Assembly: GCA_023159155.1 (NCBI GenBank)
Contig: JAJNNX010000099.1
Coordinates: 1-39,337, forward strand
DNA from: Ustulina deusta
Lineage: Eukaryota > Ascomycota > Sordariomycetes > Xylariales > Xylariaceae
Length of the DNA stretch: 39,337 nt
Direction: 5' to 3'
Positions within the stretch are counted from its first letter, which is position 1. Each line of letters opens with the position of its first letter. The position numbers and the translations under genes were made by a program. A model generated the notes under the pieces. That model ran no database searches. It was not told the origin of the DNA and saw only the letters and a program-made list of their open reading frames with translations. Below are positions 1-12,225 of this stretch, piece by piece.

Positions 1-2500
1 ATAATAAAAATCTTTTAGTAGTTTATTTAATTTAAAAAATAATAGACTATTAAAAATCTTTTTTATTAGTTTTTTTTATTTTTTTATTAAATAATACTAA
101 AATAAATTAATTATTTTTAAAATATTTATTTAATTATAAATTAATAATTAGCTATAAATTTATATAAGAAATACATAATTAAAATAAAAAGTTTATTTAA
201 TTAAACTTAAAAACTTTATAACTATTAAAATAAAAAATTAATAAAATCTATAAATATTTAATATATATTTAAAAATTAAATTAATAGTTTTAGTTATAAT
301 ATTATTATTAGTATTAATATTAATAAAACAAAATATTTTAATAAAACTTAAAAATAATAATTAATCTAATTAAATAATTTTTTTTATTAGTTTAATTTTT
401 GCTAATAATTATAATTAAACTTTTAATTATAAATAATAAATATAGACCTAAAAATATAAAAAAATTACTATTAAAATTAAACATTTTAAAAATAACTAAA
501 CTAAAAAAAAAAAAAAAAAAAAAACCTGGACTTTTAAACTTAAAATAAAAAAAATCTATATAGTAATTTAAAAAAAAAAAAAAAACTAAATTATTATTAA
601 AAAATTATATAAAATTTTTGAAATTATATTTAATAAAAAAATAAAAATAATTAACTAAAAAGATTTTAAAAAGCTTATTATAATTAAGTTTATAATAATT
701 AAAAAATATATTAAATTATTTAAAAAATTTTTAAAAATTAATATTTTATAAAAAAAATAAATTTAAATTAATTAAATAGTATTATAAAAATTTTAATAAT
801 AAACTAATTTTATTTTAAAAAAAAAAAACTTTAAATATATAAAGTTAGTATAAAACTTTTTATTTTTTTAGTTATTATATTTAAAAGATTTTTTAAAAAA
901 AAAAAGATCTAAAACTTTATTATTATTATAACTAAAATTTAATATATATTAAAACTTAATAAAAAAAAATATTTTTAAGCTTTATTAATATTAAATATTA
1001 TATAATTTATTTTATTTAAAAAAAGTTTATAAATAAGCTATTAGTTATAAACTTTATTAAATACAATATAAACTTAAATATTATTTTTATTTTATTTATA
1101 TTTAAACTTAAATTAATTAAATATAAATTTAATAATTATTATAATAAAAATATTATTTAAAAAACTAATTATATTAGTTTTAAATATCAATAATATTATA
1201 TTTAATTATTATAATATTATTTATTTTATAAAATTAAATATTATTAAAAATCTTATTAATTATTATTATTATAAAAATTATAAAAAATATTTATAAAAGG
1301 TTTATTATTTAGTTTAAAATAAAAACTACCTAATAGTAAGCTTTTATTAATATATAATTTAAAAATTTTTAAATAAATTATAAATATTTTTATTAACTAT
1401 TTAAAAATAATTATAAAACTAAAGTAAAAATTAGAATTAATTTTATAAAGATTTAAACAATTCAAATTAAAACTTTAAATTTTAAAATATTAAATTAATC
1501 CGGTTATTTTTAAGCTTTATAATTATATTTATATATTTATTTATTATACTAATAAAATTGCTGCCCTTTTAAATTAATTATTAAAAAAATAAACTATTTA
1601 TATAAAACTAAACAAAAATAAATTTTTAAATATATAAACTACTAATATATAAAATTTGTTTTAGTTTTTTTTTAACCTAGCTAACTATATAAATAAAAAT
1701 ATTTTTATAAATAATAAAAAAAATATTAGTAATAAAAAAAATAACTTAAAAATTTATAAAATATTTTTTTAAAATAATAATACTAATTAAGCAAGCTTAT
1801 TAATTTAAAACTATAAATTTTTAGTAATAATATAACTTTAAAAATATTACTACTTAAAGCTTTTTAAAACTAAGTTTTTATAATAACTAATTATTAAGTT
1901 TTATTATATTTTTTAAATAAATAGATTTTATTATATAATAAGTATACTAGGCCAATTTTTTATTAACTTTAATATTTTTTTAATACTATTAGAAAAAAAA
2001 ATAATAGTTAATATTTTATTAAAAAAAATAGCTAAACTTTTTATAATTAAAACTAAAAAAGCAAAAAAAAATAATAATTTTAATTTTACCTAATAAAATT
2101 TAAGTCTTATATAATTATAGACTTTTTTTTAATACCTTTTAAAGAACTCTAATAAATTTAATTAAATAAAAAACTAGCTACAAGATCTAAAAAATAAAAA
2201 TAAAAGCTATATATACTTAAAATTATTTAAAATAAAACTATTTTTTTTATACAGCTTAATTTAAAAAGTTTATATATTTTTAATTACTATATATTAAAAC
2301 TAATATAAAATAATCAAAATATTAGAACAAAAATATATTATAGTTTATTTAAAATATATATAAAAAAATATATTATAAAATAAAACTTTTAGCTTTTTTT
2401 ATTTATGTTTATATTAGCTATAATATAACAATATATAATAATAAATAATAAAAATATACTATTTAACTAATAAAGTTATAACTATATATAAATATTAAAA

Positions 2501-2851
2501 TAGAGCAGAGCTCCTAATCAGCATATCGTACACTAAACTAACCAAACCTACCTAACCCTTTTATATTAGACTACGTTTTTAGCTTGTAATCTTTGTATAT
2601 ATTAGTTAAGATCTAATTCGTAATATAAATAAAACACAATAATTAATTAATAAAACAAAATTTTAACTTCTATTTAATATTTTATAATAATTATTTGTTT
2701 TTTGTTTGTAAAAAAAAAAGTTTTTTATAGCTTTAAATAAAAACGCGCGCTTGTTATACTTCTTGTCCTGTAATCTCTAAGGTCTCTAAGAATGCGTTCT
2801 ACTCTATAACTAAGGACCTATCTCCTATATATACATACTAGCCCTACTGCA
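2501..2851. mobile_element. Small MITE-like insertion in copy A
   Basis: Copies C and D lack this roughly 350-bp segment at the matching place. Its composition is more balanced than the surroundings (CGTACACTAAACTAACC near 2530, CGCGCGC near 2745). The ends are imperfect inverted repeats: left TAGAGCAGAGCT, right ending AGCCCTACTGCA, which reverse-complements to TGCAGTAGGGCT. The right end closely matches the end of the island in copy C (AGCCCTGCTGCA). No clean target duplication is visible. It was probably inserted after most of the RIP damage, or was too short to be attacked. Confidence 0.55.
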
Positions 2852-3395
2852 ATTTATAAATAAGTTTAATTATTTAATCGCAATTTTATTTAGTAAAAAA
2901 TAAATATTATAGAATTACTAACTATATTATTTAAAAGTTTATATAGATTTTTTAGAATATTAAATATAAATATTAAATAATATAAAATTATTTATTTTTA
3001 AATTTATAGCAATAATAATAATTTTAAAATATTAAACATTATTTTAGTAGTATTTACTACTTTTAGACCTAAAAAGTAATAAAATAACTAATTAAAACTA
3101 GATAAATAACTTTGTTTTTATATTAATAATATTAAAATTAAAATATTTATTTTTTTGCTCTAGATTTTATATATAATTTTTTATATTTTTAATTTAATAT
3201 TATTACTAAAATAGCAATAAAAATTAAAGTACAAAACTTTTTAATAATAAATATTAGCAAAACTATTATAGATTTTAATACTAAGTAGCAAGTGTTCAAC
3301 TGGTCCGCTAAACTTAAAACGTTCAAAAATATTATAATATAGCAACCCTTGTTAAAAACAATATAAGCTGTAAGCTAACAAAAAAAAACGTTTAA

Positions 3396-3437
<42 letters not shown>

Positions 3438-3983
3438 TTATATACAAATATAATTATTAGATTAACTTTTAATTAATTAGACTTTTTGAGACCTTAAAAA
3501 CAAAAATTTAGCTATATTTTTAACTTACCTAATTTTTATAAAATAAAACCCTATTTTATGCCAACCGATTATAAAAAACAAGCAATAACCCTTTATTTTA
3601 ATAAATCTAATTATTGTTTTTAACTAAAATATTAATAATAAAGCAAAATTTAAAGTTAAACAAATCAAACAATTAAAATATATAAAAAAGCAAAAACTGC
3701 AATACTAGGTTACTTAGAAAGGCTGCGATTTTAATAATATTTAGTATATAGCTTAAATTTTTAAAAATATGCTAATCAAGCTTAACTAATTTTATAAAAC
3801 TTATAAAAAAGCCCCGGACTGCCTATAAAATTACAAAAATAAATATATATGCAGCAGTTAACAAATTATAAATAATTATAAAAAATAATAAAGCAATATA
3901 ATATAAAAAAAATTATATAAACTAATATTATTAGTAACTTTAAATTAAAATTATATTAAATTTTTAGTTTTAAAAAAAAGTAG

Positions 3984-4208
3984 TATAATAGTAGTATAGT
4001 TTTAGCAAGACTTGCAAGAACTTTAGACCTATAGTAATAAAATAGGAAATCTATATTAGACAACTTATAACTCTATAGTTTATATATAAAGTTTATATCT
4101 ATTTACTTTATAAACTCTGACTTTTTTTTTTCTTTCTTTTTTAGCTTAGAGTCTTTGTTTTAGTATTAATAAACTAGCTATAGAAGCTTTATTTGACTGA
4201 TCGTAACA
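3984..4208 (+). repeat. 3' LTR of copy A
   Basis: This is one of the best preserved LTRs in the window: it keeps TTTTAGCAAGACTTGCAAG, ACTTTAGACCTATA, a pyrimidine tract (4120-4142) and the end GACTGATCGTAACA. The start TATAATAG is read as a RIPed TGTAATAG, so the ancestral repeat had the usual TG...CA ends. Confidence 0.85.
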
Positions 4209-5477
4209 AAATTAATAAAAATAAATTAAATTTTATTTTATTAATTATTTTATTACAATAGTTATAAAATTTTAAAGTTTAAGTAAATAAATTTTAAAAC
4301 TATTTTTTTATTATTTTTTATTAATTAGATATTTAAATTTTTTAATTTTTAATTAAATAAATAATAAATATTTTGTTTTTATTATAAATAAAGCAAGTTT
4401 AATTGTTTTAAAAAGTTTTTTTTTATTAATTAAGCTTATTTTAAAACTTTTCAATTATTCAAAATTTAATTTTTTAGTTAGATTTTTATTTAATTAAGTT
4501 TATAAGTTTAAATTATTAATAGTTTTTATTAATTTATTTAATATATATATATAATTTAATAAATTAATATTTTTAAATTAAATTAATAATTAATAAACTA
4601 AAATTATGTTAATAATATTTTTAATTTTTTCGTTAAATAAAAATATTTTAATAAGTTTTTTAATAAATCTTTTTATAATTTTTTTTTATAAACTTAATTT
4701 AAACAAAACTTTATTTTTATAAACTTATTAAATTTAACGTTTTATTTTAGCTTTTTTAATATAAAAAAAAACTTAAAATATTAATAATAAAATAATAAAA
4801 CTAAAAAGTTTAAAATTAATATTTTTAAATATATTTTTATATTAAATTATAATTTTTTATTTATTTATTCAAAAAGCTTTATTAAAATTAATATAAAATT
4901 ATGAGCTTAAATAATTTTAGTTTTAGTTCAGATTTTATTTTTAAGTTTAATTTTTTTTTTTTAGATTTTTTTTAGTATTAGTTTGCTTAAAACATTTATA
5001 AAAAAATTGAATATAAACTTTTTTTTTTTAATTATTTTAATTATTTAGAAACTAAAAAAAAATTTAAAATTAGATTTTTTATAATTATTTTTTTTAAATA
5101 ATATAACAATTAAAAGAAGTTTAAAATTATATTAAATTAAGTTTATATTATAAAATATATAATTTTTTATTTATATTTTATTAATTATAATAAAATAAAA
5201 AATTATATTTATTAATATTTAATAATAAATAATTAATAAATTTAAATTAATATTATAATTAATTAAAAAAAAAATTCTAGTTAGTTATTAATATTATTAA
5301 TAAAAACCTTAAATTAAAAAAAATTAAATTTAAAAAATTAAAATTTATAAAATAAATAATATAAATTTATATATATAGCTATAAAATTATAAATTAATTT
5401 ATATTTAAAATTTTTAATTATTATTATATAAGTTGAAAGTTTTTATAATTTTTATTAAAATTATATTAATTATTATA
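4209..5477 (-). mobile_element. LTR retrotransposon fragment G, reverse orientation
   Basis: The sequence matches the reverse-oriented internal region of copy D next to its 5' LTR (about 19,240-20,230). It ends at the right in a reverse-oriented LTR (5252-5477). The left part is cut off by copy A, which ends at 4208. It is heavily RIPed, with no coding frame. Confidence 0.7.
5252..5477 (-). repeat. LTR (5' LTR of fragment G, reverse)
   Basis: Reverse complement of the family LTR: it starts TATTATAATTAATTAA and ends ATTAATTATTATA, with the recognisable middle GCTATAAAATTATAAATTAATTTATAT. It is strongly decayed, and the pyrimidine tract appears as an A-rich stretch. Confidence 0.75.
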
Positions 5478-6324
5478 TTTATAGTTTTTTATTTATAACC
5501 AAAAAATACGAATAATTATTCAAAGTTTTTAATATTAAAAACTAATTTTTATTATTATTATAAATTATAAAATATTTAACTATTTAATATAAAGCAATAA
5601 TTAAACTAACAATAAATAAACTAAGCTAATTTTTTACTGTAATATTATTTTATAATTATATATTGGCTTAGCTTTAAAAAATATGATTACTAAGTATTAT
5701 ATTTTAAAAATAAAAAGGATTAATAAACTTAAAAAAAATAACATAAAAAACCTTACTATGAATATATTATTGCTTTAATATAATAATATTATTGTTAATG
5801 TTTTATAATAAAATAAAATAACTTAAAATTAAAAATCTATTAAATAAAAGCTTAATTAAAACAAATAAATATTAAAACTTTATCAAAAAATTAATAGTTT
5901 ATAAAATAAATTATTTATTACTTAAGTTTTAAAAAAAATATATAAAAAAAATAACTATAATATATCTAAAATAGAAATAAAACCTTTAAACTTATTATTT
6001 TTAGTCTTAATAATTTAACATATTAATCAATTATAATATATAGATAACAAACTATTTAAATACTGCTTAATAAAAATATTATAAAATAAAACTGTTAGTT
6101 TTTTATAATTAATATTTTTATTTTTGAAGGTTTTTTAATATATAATGAAAAAAAAAAAAAAATGCAAATTTATATTTATAATAATAAATAAGCTTAATAA
6201 ATCTTTATAATTTATAATATATAATAAAATAATTATTGTTTAAAAACTTATATATTTATATTATAAAAAGGTTTTTAAATTTATAAACTTTTTAAATAAA
6301 TAAATTTAAATAAAAACTTTTAAA
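5478..6324. other. Degraded unidentified repeat hosting the copy B insertion
   Basis: This AT-rich stretch does not match the LTR element. Copy B is inserted at its right end, after TTAAA at 6320-6324. The sequence plausibly resumes at 15301-15489 and, beyond copy D, at 20398-21430. If so, these three pieces are one older element of about 2 kb. Its type cannot be read because RIP destroyed the frames. Confidence 0.4.
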
Positions 6325-6556
6325 TATAATAATTAATATAATTCTAGCAAAACTTACAAAAACTTTAGACCTATATAGCAATAAAATAAAAAGTCTTTAT
6401 ATAAACTAACTTATAACTTTATAGCTATATATATAAAGTTTATATTTATTTATTTTATAAACTCTAACTTTTTTTTTTTTTTTTTTCTTAGTTTTGAGTT
6501 TTTATTTATACTATTAATAAACTAGCTATAAAAACTTTACTTAATTAATTATAATA
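6325..6556 (+). repeat. 5' LTR of copy B
   Basis: Begins TATAATAATTAATATAATTC, which is exactly what TGTAATAGTTAGTATAGTCC would become by G-to-A and C-to-T change. It retains ACTTTAGACCTATATAGC and the pyrimidine tract (6470-6487), and ends TTATAATA. Confidence 0.83.
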
Positions 6557-7221
6557 CTTCTTTAAGTTTATTAATTATTTATTAATAAATATTTAATAAA
6601 TATATATCTTGGATTTTATTATAATTAATAAAATATAAATAAAATTTTTTTTTAGTTATATATTTTATAATATAATTTTAATTTTAATATAACTTTAAAC
6701 TTTTTTAATTTATATATTATTTAAAAACTAATAATTTATAAAAGTTTTATTTTAAAGATTCTAATTTTATTTTTAGTTTTTAAATAACTAGAATAACTTT
6801 AATTATTAAATATAACTAATTTATTATTTTTAAATTATTTAAAAAGAAAATTTTATACTAAACTTTTTATAAACATTTTAAATAATTAATATTTAAAAAA
6901 AAATTTAAAAAAAAATTAAAAATTAAAACTTAAAAAAAAAAAATTTAAACTAGAGCTAAAATAACTTTAAATAAATAATATATTTAAAATATATTAAAAA
7001 ATATTAAAGCTATTTAAGCTTATAATTTTATATTAGTTCTAATAAAGTTTTTTAATAAATAAAACAAATAAAATATTAGTTTTTTGTTATATTTATTTTA
7101 ATATATTTAAAAGTATTAATTTTAAACTTTTTAGTTTTATTATTTTAGTTATTTTTTAATTTAATAGTTTATTTTTTAATATTTTAAGCTTTTTTTATAT
7201 TAAAAAAGCTAATTAAAAATA

Positions 7222-7556
7222 TTATTATTATTTAAACTAGAAATAGCTAATTTTAATGTATTATAAATTAATTAAAAAAATATACTAAAAAATTTATAAA
7301 TATATATTTTTATTTAATTAAAAAGCTATTTAACAATATTATTAAAACTTCAATTAAGCAATTATTATTTATAAAATAATTAAAAAAATTATTATTATTT
7401 AACTAGAAATAGCTAATTTTAATGTATTATAAAATAATTAAAAAAATATACTAAAAAAATTTATAAATATATATTTTTATTTAATTAAAAAGCTATTTAA
7501 TAATATTATTAAAACTTTAATTAAGCAATTATTATTTATAAAATAATTAAAAATAT
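7222..7556 (+). repeat. Tandem duplication of about 165 bp inside copy B
   Basis: Two adjacent near-identical units (about 7222-7389 and 7390-7556) each contain AGAAATAGCTAATTTTAATG, AAAAAGCTATTTAA and TTAAGCAATTATTATT. Copy C has a single, diverged unit near 9490-9660. Confidence 0.8.
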
Positions 7557-8548
7557 TAATAAGTTTATTTTTATATTTAATAGTTTAACTTAAGAATATA
7601 AATTATAAGATTATTTTTATATAAACTTAAAAAAAAATCTATATAAAGTTTTTATAAATTATTTATTAATAAAATTATTAAATTTATATATAATATTAAA
7701 TAAATTTATAAAAATTATTAATAAATTACACTTATAAATTTAATTAAATAAAAATCTAATTTAGAAAATGAAATTTTTAATAAACTTAATTATTAATTTT
7801 TAATAAACTTTAAAAGTTTTAAAATATTTATTTTAAAAATAATTAAAATAAGTTTTAATTATAAAAAAATTATATATTAATTAATTATTTTAATTAAAAG
7901 TTTAAAATTTTAAATATTTAATTAATAAAAAAAAAGTTAATAAAAATAACTCTAGTAGTTTATTTAATTTAAAAAATAAATAGAACTAATAGAAATTTTT
8001 TTATTAGTTTTTTATTTATTTTAATTAAAATATATAATTAAAATAAGTTAATTATTTTTAAAATATTTATTTAATTATAAATTAATAATATTAAAATAAA
8101 AACTTTAGTTTTCTATAATATTAAAGTTTATATTTTTTTAATAATTAATTATAAGTTTATATAATAAATTAAATAATAATTAAAAATAAAAATAATTTGT
8201 TTAATAAAGCTTTAAAAACTTTATAACTATTAAAATAAAATAGTTAGTAAAATTTAAAATATTTAATATATATAATAAAGATTAAAGATTTTAAATTATT
8301 AATTTTGGTTATAATATTATTATTAATATTAAATAATTAATAAAATAAAATATTTTAATAAAAACTTAAAAATAATAATTAATCTAATTTAATAATTTAT
8401 TTTTATTAGTTTAATTTTTACTAATAATTATTATTAAAATTTTTAACTATAAATAATAAAATATAAACTTAAAAATATAAAAAAATACTATTTAATATAA
8501 TTAAATATTAAAATAATTTTCTAAAAATAAAATAATTATTTTAAGTAT

Positions 8549-8775
8549 TATAATAGTTAGTGTAGTTTTAGCAAAACTTATAAAAACTTTAGACCTATAT
8601 AATAATAAAATAGGGAGTCTATATATAAACCAACCTATAATTTTGCAGCTATATATACAAAGTTTATATCTATTTATTTTATAAACTTTGAATTTTTTTT
8701 TTTTTTTTAGCTTAAAATCTTTATTTATAATATTAATAAACTAACTATAAAAGTTTTATTTAACTAATCGTTACA
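8549..8775 (+). repeat. 5' LTR of copy C
   Basis: Starts TATAATAGTTAGTGTAG, contains CTTTAGACCTATATAATAAT and AGGGAGTCTATATATAAACC, and ends CTAATCGTTACA. Among the least decayed 5' LTR copies. Confidence 0.85.
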
Positions 8776-10435
8776 TTATTTTAAACTTATTAATTATTTA
8801 TTAATAAATATTTAATAAATATATATTTTTATTTTGTTATAATGAATAAAATATAAATAAAAAAAAGTTTTTAATTATATATTTTATAATATAATTTTAA
8901 TTTTTATATTATTTAAAAATTAATAACTTATAAAAAATTTAATTTTAAATATTTTAAATTTATTTTTATTAATAAACAATTAGAATAATTTTAGTTATTA
9001 AATATAACTAGCTTATTATTTTTAAATAATTTTAAACAAAAAAATTTTATATTGAACTTTTTTATAAATGTTTTAAATAAACTAATACTTAAAAAAAAAT
9101 CTAAAAAAAATTAAAAATTTAAACTAGAACTAAAATAATTTAAAATAAATAATATATTTAAAAATATATTAAAAAATATTAAAAGTATATAATTTTATAA
9201 CTTTCTATTAATTTTAATAAAATCTTTTTAACAATTGAAAAAAATAAAATATTAATTTTTTGCTATATTTATTTTTATATTTTTAAAAAATAACTATAAT
9301 TTAATAATAAAAAATATATTTAAAAATATTAATTTTAAATCTTTTAATTTTATTATTTTATTAGTTTATTTTTTAATATTTTAAACCTTATTTAAATTAA
9401 AAAAGCTAAAATATAAAAAATTAATTCTAATAAACTTATAAAAAATAAAGTTTTATTTAATAATTAAGTTTATAAACTAGGAAAAAAATTAAATAAAAAT
9501 AATTAATTTTAATATATTATAAATTAATTAAAAAAAATATATTAAAAATTTATAAAAATATATTTTTATTTAATTAAAAAACTATTTAATAATATTATTA
9601 AAATAATTTAAGTTTTATTAATAATTTGTTATAATTTTAATTAAATAATTATTATTTATAAATTATTTTAAGTTTATATATATAAAACTAATAAAAATAT
9701 TAATTAATTAAATTATAATAAAAATATAAATTATAGAATTATTTTTCTATAAAATTAAAAAAAAATTTATTTATAATTAAATTAAAATAAAAATAAACTT
9801 TTAAATATATAAAAGTATTAATATATAAAATGTTTATTTTAGTTTTTTTTAAGCTTTGCTAACTAATATATATAAAAATAAATATTTTATATAATATAAT
9901 AAAAAAAAATATTTAATAATAATAATAAAATATAACTTAAAAACTTATAAAATATTTTTTAAAATAATAATACTAATTAAATAAGCTTACTTAATTTAAA
10001 ATTATAAATTTTTAATAATAATATAAACTTTAAAATATTATTATTTAAAGCTTTTTAGAACTAAGTTTTTTATAATAATTAATTATTAAATTTTATTATA
10101 TTTTTTAAATAAATAAATCTTATTACTATAATAAATTTATTAAACTAACTGTTTATTAAATTTTAATATTATTTTTTAAATACTAACTAAAATAAAAAAA
10201 TATAATAGTTAATATTTTATTAAAAAGAATAATAAAACTTTTTATAATAAAAACTAAAAAAAAAATAATAATCTTAGTGCTTTTTAATAAAATATTAAGT
10301 TTTATATTAATTATAAACTTTTTATTTAATATTTTTTAAAAAGCTAACCTAATAAACCTAATTATAGAATCTAAAAAATAAAAATAAAAAACTATATATA
10401 TTTAAAATTATTTTAAATAAGATTTTTTTATATAG

Positions 10436-10703
10436 TGAAGAAGGACGGGGCAACTCGACACCAAAAACAACTAAAACAACAAAAACAAAGTAGAGCGCCT
10501 GCTACTAAAAAACTGGTATAAAATGCTATGCGTCTGTAGTAAGTGTTGCTCTAAGAAGTTCGAAGGCTTTTATAGCTATTCGAACCCCTGAATGCAGCCG
10601 AAGATCAGCCGATTCGGGCCGCAGGCGGCCCGAATACGGCTAACAATTGACGTACAGCCACATTCGCAGCTGCCAGCGGGCCGCTAGCACCAGCCCTGCT
10701 GCA
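10436..10703. mobile_element. GC-rich un-RIPed insertion island inside copy C
   Basis: A 268-bp segment of normal base composition lies inside AT-only sequence. It begins TGAAGAAGGACGGGG and ends AGCCCTGCTGCA, and it sits between direct repeats ATAG (10432-10435 and 10704-10707). Copy A has the uninterrupted site (TATACAG then CTTAATTT near 2252). The ends are imperfect inverted repeats (TG...CA). Inside is a strong hairpin at 10607-10641: AGCCG + ATTCGGGCC, loop GCAGGC, then GGCCCGAAT + A + CGGCT. A second inverted pair is GTTCGAA (10558-10564) and TTCGAAC (10579-10585). It looks like a short non-autonomous element that arrived after RIP or was too short for it. Confidence 0.7.
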
Positions 10704-11993
10704 ATAGTTTTAATTTAAAAAGTTTATATATTTTTAATTATTATATATTAAAATTAATATAAAATTATTAAAATATTAAAATAAAAATATTATTGGTTTT
10801 ATTTAAAATATAATTATAAATAATATATATATAATTATTATAAGTATAAAAGAAATAAAATATTACAAATAAAAGTTTTAGCTTTTTTTATTTATTGTTT
10901 ATACTAGCTATAATATAATAATATATAGTAATAAATAATAAAAATATATTATTTAATTATAATTTTATTAGACAAAAAATAAATATTATAGAATTGCTAG
11001 CTATATAATATTATAAAAATTTATATAGGTTTTTTAGCATACTAAATATATAAATATTAAACAATATAGGACTATTTATTTTTAAGTTTATAATAATAAT
11101 TAATCGTTTTATAAGTATTAAATATTGCTTTAGTAATACTTATTACTTTTAAACCTAAAAAGTAATAAAATTAACTAATTAAAAATTAGATTAATAATTC
11201 TATTTTTATATTAATAAATACTAAAATAATTAAAAAATTTATTTTTTTACTTTAAACTTTATATATAATTTTTTATAATATTTATTAATTAATATATTAT
11301 TACTAAAAATAATAATAAAAATTAATATATAAAACTTTTTAATAATAAATATTAATAAAATAGTTATAAATTCTAATACTAAATAATAAATATTTAAATT
11401 AATTAATTAAACCTAAAATATTTAAAAAATTATATATAATATAGTAATTTTTATATAAAAATAATATAAGCTATAAACTAACAAAAAAAACAACTAATAA
11501 ATTTTAAAATAAAAACAAAGTTTTTAAAAAAAAAAAAAAGTTTTATAATATAAGTACTAACTACTAGATTAAACTTTTAATTAGTTAAATTTTTTATTTT
11601 GGCAAATCTAGTGACTACTTTTAGTTAAAAATATTAATAATAAAGCAAAATTTAAAATTAAATGAATTAAATAATTAAAAATATATAAAAAAAATAAAAA
11701 ATTGCAATATTAAGTTATTTAAAAAGGTTATAATTCTAATAATATTTAGTATATAGCTCAAAATTTTAAAAATACGCTAATTAAGCTTAACTAGTTTTAT
11801 AAAAGTTATAAAAAAGCTTTTAAACCCTTTATAAAACTATAAAAATAAATATATATAATAGTAGCTAATAAATTTACAAACAATTATAAAAATAATAATA
11901 AAGGATTATGATATAAAAAAGCTATATAAACTTAATATTATTAATAATTTTAAATTAAAACTATATTTAAACTTTTACTTTTAAAAAAAATAA

Positions 11994-12225
11994 TATACTA
12001 ATTAATATAGTTTTAATAAAACTTATAAAAACTTTAGATTTATATAGCAATAAAATAAAAAATCTATATATAAACCAACCTATAACTTTGTAGCTATATA
12101 TACAAATTCTATATCTATCTATTTTATAAACTCTAACTTTTTTTTTTTTTTTTTTTTTAGTTTAGAGTCTTTGTTTATAGTATTAATAAACTAGCTATAG
12201 AAGCTTTACTCGACTAATTATAACA
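11994..12225 (+). repeat. 3' LTR of copy C
   Basis: Preceded by an A-rich tract (TTTTAAAAAAAA). It contains CTATATATAAACCAACC and GTTTAGAGTCTTTG, and ends CGACTAATTATAACA directly before AAGTA. Confidence 0.85.

Larger units (their letters stand above)
1..4208 (+). mobile_element. LTR retrotransposon copy A (5' part outside the window)
   Basis: The segment runs collinear with copy B: 1 to about 480 matches about 7940-8520, and about 480-1560 resumes at about 12,235-13,260. The remainder matches 13,280-15,300 and, in copy C, 9785-12,225. It ends in a 3' LTR (3984-4208) preceded by an A-rich tract ending AAAAAAAAG that could be a polypurine tract. The 5' LTR lies upstream of the window. No gag or pol frame survives, so Gypsy or Copia affiliation cannot be decided. 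It is less decayed around 3280-3350 and carries an extra island at 2501-2851. It seems to have inserted into copy G, whose sequence begins immediately after it. Confidence 0.8.
8549..12225 (+). mobile_element. LTR retrotransposon copy C nested in copy B
   Basis: About 3.68 kb with LTRs at 8549-8775 and 11994-12225. It is flanked by AAGTA(T) at 8543-8548 and 12226-12231. The interrupted host sequence (about 7940-8547 joined to 12231 onward) is collinear with copy A. Copy C lacks the internal segment equivalent to roughly 7630-8547 plus 12231-13270 of copy B, so it is a shorter deletion derivative of the same family. It carries a GC-rich un-RIPed insertion at 10436-10703. Confidence 0.88.
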
